Of a stretch of DNA of 64,000 nt, positions 55,878-64,000 are shown one piece after another. A program made the position numbers and the translations under genes. Each line of letters starts with the position of its first letter. Position 1 is the first letter of the stretch. The stretch covers positions 1 through 64,000 of the forward strand of contig CANNZV010003130.1 of NCBI GenBank assembly GCA_947561585.1. Direction: 5' to 3'. The notes under the pieces were generated by a model, which ran no database searches, was not told the origin of the DNA, and worked only from the letters and a program-made list of their open reading frames with translations. Source of the stretch: Caprella mutica (Eukaryota; Arthropoda; Malacostraca; Amphipoda; Caprellidae).

Positions 55878-56104
55878 CCAAGTAATAAAGCATGTCCAAA
55901 CTCGCCATTTTAATGGCGAGTTTGTGACAGTTATTTTGAGCCCTTCAATTGCAAATGGCGAGTTTTATCTATTTTTCTCCTATGCTACAATTTTATTTTG
56001 GAGAGAATTAATGATAATTTGATCATTTTGGAGAGAAATTGTTGAATTTTGGAAAGAGCTGGAGAGACAAATGGTGAGTTTATGAGACATTCTATTTTAC
56101 TTGG
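55878..56104. mobile_element. hAT-type MITE with CCAAGTAA ends
   Basis: CCAAGTAA and TTACTTGG ends with exact 8-bp duplication CAGATGTG (55870-55877, 56105-56112). Interior CTCGCCATTTTAATGGCGAG palindrome. An open frame crossing this region (55738-56022) spans two MITEs and is not a gene. Confidence 0.8.
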
Positions 56105-56216
56105 CAGATGTGTGCAGCATGCACTTATACTTATAGGTATTCACACTTAATTGTTATTAAATTACTTCTAAAACTGTGAAACACACTGAACGGTCAAAAC
56201 ATTAGATAGTAGATAC

Positions 56217-56476
56217 CCAGTCTGCAGAATATGGAACATTTTTCCAAGACTCTCTGCGGGAGTTTTTGATTGAATTTTAGAAATTTGAGATCTCTGCGGG
56301 AGATCTTGAATTAATTCCTATGTTACCATTAATTTAGCTGTGGGAGATTTTGAATTAATTCCTATGTTACCATTAATTTAGCTGCGGGAGATTCTGAATC
56401 TGCTACTGTGAGTCAGAGAGTAACTGTCTCTCAAATTAAAATCTCTGCGGGAGAAGAGACACATTCTGCAGACTGG
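56217..56476. mobile_element. hAT-type MITE, 260 bp, CCAGTCTGCAG family
   Basis: Same ends as 55125, with exact 8-bp duplication GTAGATAC (56209-56216, 56477-56484). The interior repeats GAATTAATTCCTATGTTACC. Confidence 0.9.
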
Positions 56477-56484
56477 GTAGATAC

Positions 56485-57000
56485 CTATCTGAAAGCAAAC
56501 CTCATTTCATAGCTTCACTGTGACGTCATCAAATAGCATTCATCATAATATATATGTCACAATACCATCACTGAAGTTACTGAACAAGTTCTAAATATCA
56601 GGACTTGTTCTCATGTTTTCCCGCCAATTTGCCAGCCTATTTTGAGGCTATTTACAAATTAAATAGGTATATAATGTGATATCGGTATCTGTGTTATTAT
56701 ATTATTAAGAATGTAATATATAAGGTAAACCTCTCTTAAATTATAAATAAAAGTTTCTGATATCTAATGTACAGTTAAGTTTACTGATAATGATGATAGG
56801 CTACCTAACAATTTGGTTATTTGGGCAAATTCCACATTTTGATCGATAAAAATAAAAGTAAATACAACCAGTTTAACCTTATATCTACCAGTTACCACTT
56901 ATATACCAGGTTATATACAGTAACCAGGCTTCAGGTATCTTGGATACCTATATAGTTCAATAATTATTACCTATATACTCTTTTCTTACATGAACGAAAA
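56485..57000. other. AT-rich spacer, nothing recognised
   Basis: No gene or repeat that I can support. Confidence 0.4.
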
Positions 57001-57725
57001 TGTGGAACTGTTCGATAATTCAAAACTTACCCAATGCACTAGAGAATTATCAAAACAATATACTACGTTGATAGCTTGATATAGCCTTAGGGTAAGTTTC
57101 GAATTAAAAAAAAAAAAAAATTACCGTTCAGTTCCACATCTTGGTCATATAAGAAAAAACGATATTTTGGTAATTATTTAATTTCTATTTTAGTTGGTAA
57201 CTTGGTATCAATGATAGTATCATGGATACCAACTAAAATAAAAATTAAATAATACGATCGTAAAATTTAGATTTGAATTTGATAAATTATAAAGCACTAG
57301 TTTAAACATTACTGTTTGTTTAATTATGTATTTGGAGTAATATATTGAACCGATACTACTGTACTTATACCTATAGGGTAAGTTCCCAATTATCGGTCAG
57401 TTCCACATCTTCGGTCATATAAGAAAAAATGATATTTTGATAATTATTTAATTTTTATTTTAGTTGGTATCCATAATAATTTTTCTCTGACCAATAATGT
57501 GGAACTGTCTGATAATTCGTACTTAGGTACCTTAAATAACCATGAATTGGTGCCTACCTAGTTTAAAATATCGTATTCGTATGGTACACCATACAAAGAA
57601 AAATTATTTTTCATTTAAACTGGTTATTTTAATAGGTATTTGTGATACCTGGATACCAATTAAAAATATTGAATGATTTTTTCTCATGTGATTGAAAATG
57701 TGGAACTGCCCTCTAATTTGTACAT
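57001..57725. repeat. Cluster of MITE ends with GTGGAACTG / CAGTTCCACAT motif
   Basis: The motif AATTATCGGTCAGTTCCACA and GGTCATATAAGAAAAAA occurs in both orientations at about 57012, 57120, 57380, 57500 and 57690. A compact copy with facing ends spans about 57372-57530. A single end also occurs at 25590 (GAAAATGTGGAACCGTCCGA). Confidence 0.65.
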
Positions 57726-57969
57726 AACTTATCCTATATACCTACCTACTTCAATTTATTTAATATTATTTAGACTTATAATCATCATATATATTATCAA
57801 GGTACCATTAGGAACAAGTTCTTACTTAGTGAATTGAATGATCTAAACATTTTCGATTGAACTGACCATGTTCTGTTTACTTCTCACGCCCCAAGCACCC
57901 CAAACTGAATTATGATGCAATATTGATAACAACTATAATGTCAATGATATTAATTATTAAATAGGTGGT

Positions 57970-58494
57970 AATAATTATTAGTAGGCCTATACAGTTTTTT
58001 CTTATATGACTGATGATGTGAATCTGACTTTTTATTTGGAATTTACCCTAAACTAATTTTTTTATTTATTGTACTGGTAGTACCTTTCAAGTTAGAAATA
58101 TAGGTCAGAGTTTTAATTTAATTATTTCACCTGTTTTCAGTTTTAAAGGAAGATATTCGTTACATAATGAAGTGGGTACTCAAATAACTAACTAGGTTAA
58201 GGTAAGTAGGTATACTATTTCTTCAATGTAAGTTACAATAAAGAAATAGTATACATACTTACCTAGTTAGCTATTTGAGCACCTACTTCATTATGTAACG
58301 AATATCTTCCTTTAAAACTGAAAACAGTTAAAATAATTAAATTAAAACTCTGACCTATATTTCTAACTTGAAAGGTACTACCAGTACAATAAATAAAAAA
58401 AATTAGTTTAGGGTAAATTCCAAATTATCAGTCAGATTCACATCATCGGTCATATAAGAAAAAACTGTATAGGCCTACTAATAATTATATTCTT
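57970..58494. repeat. Near-perfect 520-bp palindrome, arms about 254 bp, 17-bp loop
   Basis: 57970-58223 pairs with 58241-58494 with only a handful of mismatches (for example TATATGACTGATG against TATATGACCGATG). The arms contain the CAGTTTTTTCTTATATGAC motif of the neighbouring MITE cluster. Either two MITE copies joined head to head or one foldback element. Confidence 0.9.
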
Positions 58495-58499
58495 CTTGT

Positions 58500-58985
58500 A
58501 ATCTATTCATTATTCACACAAAGTTTGAATAATGAATAAAAATTGGTGTACCTATAAATTAACGTATAGTTTGAAGTGACCACATCTAATGCCCAATGCC
58601 TTAGAGAATCAAAATGTTTTAAATTAACGTATAGTATGTTGTGGTTCTGATTTCTGAACTGTATACAGTGTGTCCACTAAAAATGTATTCACTGCCATTG
58701 ATTCTAAAAATTCATCATTTCATGATAATAAGTATAATATATTGGTACCATAGATACGTAATCTGTAGATTGATATTAATGAATTATAAATAGTACTTAT
58801 AAGATATACTTATACTTGGACACAATGTTTCCCCCCCCCCCCCTTGCATCAATGGAGGGTGGAAGGCATGCGGTGTACCCCACCTCCCCTGATCACTGGA
58901 GGGGGGGGGGGAGGAGGTGTGCACCCTACTTCTAATGTACCGTGCACTAAAATGCACCGTCCGGGTGCAAGATGCCAAAGATTCC
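58500..58985. other. Spacer with C13/G12 homopolymer runs
   Basis: Long C run at about 58831-58843 and G run at 58899-58910 in facing purine/pyrimidine context. Non-coding; a short minus-strand frame across it is compositional. Confidence 0.5.
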
Positions 58986-58989
58986 AGTG

Positions 58990-59365
58990 TGGCAGTACGG
59001 CGCACAACTGTACATTCTATTAGATAGGTTTTTTGAATACAGATTAATGATAAATGGAGTGAATTTGATAGGTAATTGTTTTACCAGATTTATGACCGAC
59101 GCCTGACGGTACCTGAATCCGATGAATTTATACTACACAGTTTAATTATTTGATTGAGATGTTTAATTTGGAATAGAAAATAAAATTCATCATAGAAAAC
59201 TGTAATTATAATTTTATGGGGTAACTTTTGTAGACTTTCAGTCTGAGGTGTAAATAAAAACTTATTAGTTAGCTGTTAGGTAGATGTAACGGTGGGCGCT
59301 GCCCCCGAACTCTTCTGCCAGGTCATTAAACAGTCATGAAGTGTGCAGAACAACAAACTTCATAA
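58990..59365. mobile_element. Mutator-like MITE, second copy, inverted and truncated
   Basis: Reverse complement of parts of 54801-55494: GGCGCAC..CTGTACATTCTAT at the left, GACGCCTGACGGTACCTGAA, and GTCATTAAACAGTCATGAAG at the right. It lacks the 179-bp hAT MITE, keeping the empty site at 59160-59167. Both element ends are missing. Confidence 0.8.
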
Positions 59366-59637
59366 CAATTATTTACTTTCGAGATCATTAATAATTAAAT
59401 AAAACTGTTTTTAGAAAATTTCTAGCTTTGATATTTTGTAAAATAAACCGATTTGAAAATAGGTTTCCTGTTTTTTGCGCCACCCTGTATAGAGACAATA
59501 TTAATACAATCGGATTCCTCTTAATTTACGTTCAAGTGTTAGTAATGAAATCATTTGAATTCAATAATAGCTAATTAGAATGAATATAATAACAAATTTT
59601 TGTATCATAGTTACGGCAAACCATGCCAACTTATTTA

Positions 59638-59864
59638 CCATGTTTCAGAGGCTGGAAAATTTTAAGCCAATTTTTGAGCCAAAATTTCACAAAAAATCTG
59701 AGCCAAGCCAATTTGGCTCATTTTTTTAAGATTTCAAGCCAAAATTAACATGGGAACATAGGAATTAATTCAAAATTTAAAGCCAATTAAACATATCTGA
59801 GATTTGACGATTTCAAATCTAAGCCAATTAATTGGCTTGTTAAGTGACATACTCTTATACATGG
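59638..59864. mobile_element. MITE with CCATGTTTCAGAG ends, copy 2
   Basis: Matches 47715-47959 over its length. The flanks CAACTTATTTA and CAAGTTATTTA agree at 10 of 11 positions and may be a target duplication. Confidence 0.7.
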
Positions 59865-60458
59865 CAAGTTATTTATGTGATAGCTTCAAACTTTTGATGA
59901 AGGATATTTAATTGTATTAGGTATGAAGTTTAATAAAGGATATTTCATTGAATTATAAGGTTTAATAGATAACATGAATTAAAAGGTTTAATAAATAAAT
60001 AACATGAGTATAACATGAGGAGTCGTGTTTCATGACGGCCATCATTAAAAACATAAGAAATCCCTTATCAATTGGAAGGAGTCGTATTTCGCAACTGGAC
60101 CATTAATGCAAATATAGGAATTGATTCAAAATTGTTTGGAGAGAATATCCCAAATATCCACTCTGGAAAATACCTTAGGCTAACAGATATATTTTAGAGG
60201 CTAAATGCTGCGGATTATACAGTTCCCATTAATTTATTACTGATTTTAAGGTTTGCTAAACTCCCAACAGACTCCAGAGTAATTGATTCATCAGAAAAGA
60301 CCACTTTTTCCAGAGTGGCCAAATATCTCCTATATTTGGCAGACTGGCTGACCTCAATATGTTAATTGATTGAGCTAAGATTTTGCACAGTATTTTCTCA
60401 TCATTTCGCAACTTTTCCGCACTAAGGACAATGTGATTTCATAAATTTTGTTTTTTGG

Positions 60459-60562
60459 CCAGACTGCAGAATATGGAACATTTTTCCAAGACTCTCTACG
60501 GGAGTTTTTGATTGATTTAAGAAATTGGAGATCTTGAATTAATTCCTATGTTACCATTGCCA
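60459..60562. mobile_element. Truncated CCAGACTGCAG hAT-type MITE
   Basis: CCAGACTGCAGAATATGGAA and ACATTTTTCCAAGACTCTCT match 56217 onward; the copy ends after CCTATGTTACCATT with no right end. Confidence 0.65.
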
Positions 60563-60629
60563 CTGCTGCATTTCTTTCTGCTCAATAAGGCCCCCTTCAT
60601 ATTTGTGTTTCTCAATGGCGCCTTTAAAA

Positions 60630-60771
60630 AATGCTCATGTCAAAAAGTTTAGTTACAATTGATTTTAATGGAGCCCTTCTCATTTGTGTTAGAAAAAATG
60701 CTGGTAAAAAAGCGCAAGTGTGAAGGGCTCCGTTAAAATTAATTGTAGCAAAACTTTTAGCCATGAGCATT
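60630..60771. mobile_element. 142-bp hairpin MITE
   Basis: ATGCTCATG and CATGAGCAT ends. Inside, TGGAGCCCTTCTCATTTGTG pairs with the reverse of AAGTGTGAAGGGCTCC. No clear duplication. Confidence 0.6.
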
Positions 60772-61309
60772 TTTTTAACCCTTTCGAGTATCCTGGGACA
60801 TTTGTCCTGCAGAATTGTTTATAAAGTTATTCTTATTCTTCTATTTAGACTATCTACATTGTCGTTAAACTGTAAGTATTTGTTTTTTGTAGGTTTATAA
60901 GCGAGATCTAATAGTAGAGAGAATTTAATGCTGAATTATGCTCGAATAATGAAGTAGGATAGATTTTTTCCATTTTGGGACTCGGGTGTCCCAAGAGGCT
61001 TTTTCAAAGGTCGAACTCAGGACACACGTGTTCCAACAAACTTTTATTGCTATATATAATCATTATTTTACAGTCTGCTGGGCTGGGACATAAGTGTCTT
61101 AGGATATTGGGACTGTCTGTCACTTTTTTATTAATGAGGGTATGGTTTTGAAACTTAGTACCCTAATATACACAAAAGCGGTTGACAGATATACGGGTTA
61201 GGTCTGTGGCATCTTAAACACTCGATAACTCATAAGGACAGAATGTCGGTTGTCACAGCGCAGCCAGATACACTACTACTTTGAAAGCATTTTTATGACA
61301 CTTCTTTTC

Positions 61310-61690
61310 TAAACCGAAAAATCTTGGTATTCAAAAGCCTAAGGCTTTTTACAGTTTGGAAGCTACGGCATTGGGGTTTATAGCATTCGATTTTCAGGAA
61401 ATTCTCTAGAGCTGTGGGAGCTTGTTTTATTCGATTTTAGATTATTGTTTGAAATATAGAATTTTGAAGAAAAAAATATTGATTTATATTTCTTTTGCAC
61501 GAAAAAATTGATATTTCAAAGAATAATCTGAAAATCAAAACAACAAGCTCCTACAGCTCTAGAGAATCTTCTGGGAAATCAAATGCAATAAATCTCAATG
61601 CCGTAGCTTAAGAATTGTAGGAGCCTTAGGGTTTTTTAGAAAGAGTCGAGATACGTTCGAAATTTGAATAACTCGTTTTCTATGGGTCTA
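61310..61690. repeat. Palindromic segment shared with the TTAA-site element
   Basis: AATTCTCTAGAGCTGTGGGA pairs with the reverse of TCCTACAGCTCTAGAGAATC around an AT-rich centre. The flanks AATCTTGGTATTCAAAAGCC and AACTCGTTTTCTATGGGTC match 51820-52200, so it is a diverged second copy of the interior of the 50792-52318 element. Confidence 0.7.
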
Positions 61691-61932
61691 ATCAATATAA
61701 TGCCACGAACAAAACCAATAGAGAATTCAATTTTATATTGTAAAGAAAAAAGTAACAGAGGAATCATCACGGTGGATATGGCAACACTGGCCAGTACAAA
61801 ATTGGAGATAAATCATGATATGACAGATACGCGATTGAAACACAGTTGCTTCTAAAAAGCAGTGAATGATGGCATTTAATTTGAAGGTAAAAATAGTAGG
61901 GTGAAACAGCTGTTGAAAAGGTATAAGCCTAA

Positions 61933-63056
61933 AGCCTATACTATACTGGCAGTTCCACCACTGCGGTCTACTGCTTCTTATAAACCAGATACGTTTTGCA
62001 GTGTTTTTTGAAGTCTACAGTCTTTTAAACATCAATTGGAATTACAGATTATTAAAAAAAATGTTAGGGATATAGGCTAAGCAAGTGAATGATTTTTCTA
62101 AATTTGCTATTAGTCATATATCAACCTATAGGTACCTATTTGAGTTTTAGTTATCTGTCGCAAGAATTCTGCTGTTATTCTAAAAATAATAAATTAACAA
62201 CACTATTCAGTTATAGTTATATATTGACTGAAAAAATCTGAAGTATGCACACAGCTCTATAGGATTAATAATTATTTTAATTATTCTACAAGCTCATTTT
62301 TAATGCAATATAAAAAGCTAACATTTAGCTTTTATAAAAGCTAACTTTTAGGAGCAACGGAATGTTTGGTGTTTGGCGTGAACTGTGATCAACAAAAAAA
62401 AACTAACATGTTCAAATTATACAAAAATGAAGGAATGTGAATATTTTCCATCATAAAAATATAATTTTCACATTAGAAGACATCTTAAAATATAGCTAAT
62501 AATAACATCAGAAATAATGAAATAGCGCGATACTACGTTAACGTACCAACAGTTGCTAGATATTTAAAACTAGTGTACTTTCCCCGTTAAATTGAATGTC
62601 TATTCAAAATTAATGGGGAATCAATAGTAAAAGAAAAAATATATATAGCTATAATTTAAAAAAATATGTGAAAAAATGTAGCTATATAAAAAATATGAAT
62701 AAATAAAAATTTATGTAAATAAATATATGTATATAGAAAATTATGTGAACAAAAATTTATGCATATTTTTTTTAAATATTAGCTGTATTTAGATATCTGC
62801 TACTTTAAACTGGTCTGTGTATGTGCTTATACTTTGACTGCCGCGATGAAACTGCCCAGTATACTTTGCAAGCGGTGCTACCGCATCCAGATGCGGTGCC
62901 ACCAACTGGCGCCATAGGAACGCAGACTACCAATGCGGTAGCACCGCCAGTATACTATGCAACTTTTATTTTCCTTTAATTTAACAAAGATTAATGGGAG
63001 ATGAGTAAACAGGGCAGTGGCACCGCAGCAGTGGAACTGCGTGTATAGTATGGGCC
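61933..63056. mobile_element. 1.12-kb Harbinger-like inverted-repeat element
   Basis: Left AGCCTATACTATA and right inverse GGCCCATACTATA, extended by GCAGTTCCAC and CTGCGGT motifs to about 40 bp. TAA on both sides (61930-61932, 63057-63059). Near the right end a roughly 100-bp foldback (GGTGCTACCGCAT / ATGCGGTAGCACC, 62873-62941) repeats similar motifs. No transposase. Confidence 0.65.
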
Positions 63057-63059
63057 TAA

Positions 63060-63683
63060 CATATTCTGTTAAACAAACATATGCCTGCTCAACTTGGTGT
63101 GGGCTTTCAGTTTTCATCAAGTGAGTGTTTAAGTGACATTACTAAGTTACTATTATATACGTTATGAAATTCCTATTATGTTAATTAATAACTTTAAACA
63201 GATCACTTTTCCAGTAAATATAACAATGTAATATATATGTTTGTTACTAGATTTTGCCTGTAGCAGGATTTCAACATTTCGTATAATTTTGCCTATACTT
63301 TCTATTGACTAGGGATGGGACAATACCCAATACTAGGCATGGCATGTTTTCAAATTTCAATGCATGATCTCTCATAGAATACTTTTTAGGGATAGGTAAC
63401 TGAAGTATTTCAATTAGACAATTACTGTGCATAATTTCAACTCCGTAATATAATAAATAATTTTTTTAGATTAATAACTTCGCAGAACTTATGAAAAATT
63501 GAACAACGCAGTGATGAGTACTCAGGAGTCACATTGTTAAAATTTGACTTTACCAGTCTGGGTACATTGCACATACAGATGCACACTGCAACAAATTAAC
63601 AAAATAAATAATACAAGATTAGAAAGTAGTGGTCACATCAAACATTTGTTTAGAAAATAGGTTAGAAGAGTATAAGCGCATGC
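63060..63683. other. AT-rich spacer, nothing recognised
   Basis: No gene, RNA or repeat family that I can support. Confidence 0.4.
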
Positions 63684-63826
63684 CCAGACTGCAGGAACTG
63701 GTAAGTGTTCTCCAAGAAATCCTCTAATTTGGCTTCTGTTCTCAGTAAAATACATGTAAATATAGGAGGAAATTAAGGATTGTTTGCACATAAAATGTTA
63801 AAAATGTCCCATATTCTGCAGACTGG
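63684..63826. mobile_element. hAT-type MITE, 143 bp, CCAGACTGCAG family
   Basis: Ends CCAGACTGCAG and CTGCAGACTGG. The flanking 8-mers GCGCATGC and GTACATGC agree at six of eight positions. Shortest member of the family here. Confidence 0.8.
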
Positions 63827-64000
63827 GTACATGCCTGGAGTATTTAAGTTATGAAAAAATTGCCCGTCTTTGATCATTGATGAATGATATCATATCAGAG
63901 TGCATGCATTAATATTCCATTATGTAATAGTACATCCAAGCCCACACAAATTAGCTCAGTTCAATACGAAATCACACTACGCCTAAATCGATTTGATCAA

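Noticed and set aside
55738..56022. 94-residue open frame
   Set aside because: It crosses the border between two MITEs with independent ends, so it cannot be one gene.
58784..59005. 73-residue minus-strand frame
   Set aside because: It is driven by C and G homopolymer runs and carries no protein-like features.
60771..60783. piggyBac end suggested by TTAACCCTTT
   Set aside because: No matching right end was found, and the bases are the outer arm of the hairpin MITE at 60630-60771.
62878..63120. 80-residue minus-strand frame
   Set aside because: It spans the foldback and the terminal inverted repeat of the 61933-63056 element; no protein-like signature.

Overview
The window is a repeat graveyard from a eukaryotic, almost certainly animal, genome, most likely an arthropod. 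The evidence is AT-rich intergenic DNA, spliceosomal-type introns, and BEL/Pao, Gypsy, Copia, DIRS-like and CR1-like retroelements mixed with many short inverted-repeat DNA elements. I see no intact single-copy host gene, no rRNA and no credible tRNA gene. Nearly every long reading frame belongs to a decayed mobile element, so the value of the window is in how elements are inserted inside each other.

Layout. 1-17.65 kb: minisatellites (24-, 32- and 35-bp units) enclose a CR1-like LINE (about 0.9-15.7 kb). The LINE's reverse transcriptase is broken by a minus-strand BEL/Pao element (5096-14284) whose long LTRs carry 19-bp arrays. Two tRNA-headed SINE copies follow. 18.2-19.7 kb: a low-copy repeat, called R here. 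19.7-24.8 kb: a DIRS-like element with a gag that appears to contain introns, an RT/RNase H and a tyrosine recombinase. 25.7-53.9 kb: a second R copy, split by a minus-strand Gypsy element (Gypsy-1, 26372-53315). Gypsy-1 contains a plus-strand Gypsy (Gypsy-2, 29780-43557) whose 3' LTR contains a Copia-type element (39458-43248). Gypsy-1 gag is also split by a 6.26-kb element with CCCAGCAAAC ends (44115-50378), and its 5' LTR by a TTAA-site element (holding a smaller MITE) and a 777-bp insertion. 54-64 kb: a MITE field (Mutator-, hAT- and Harbinger-like by target-site size) with a 520-bp near-perfect palindrome.

Most nested boundaries are supported by target-site duplications and by uninterrupted paralogous copies inside the same window, so the order of insertion can be read directly. 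The most unusual items are: a segment resembling the low-complexity tail of an hnRNP-type protein, apparently carried inside the Copia element; a small predicted membrane protein in the env position of Gypsy-2; spliced-exon-like fragments inside the 6.26-kb inverted-repeat element; introns in the DIRS gag; and a MITE-in-MITE insertion whose empty site survives 4 kb away. All functional calls rest on motifs read by eye; no database search was possible.
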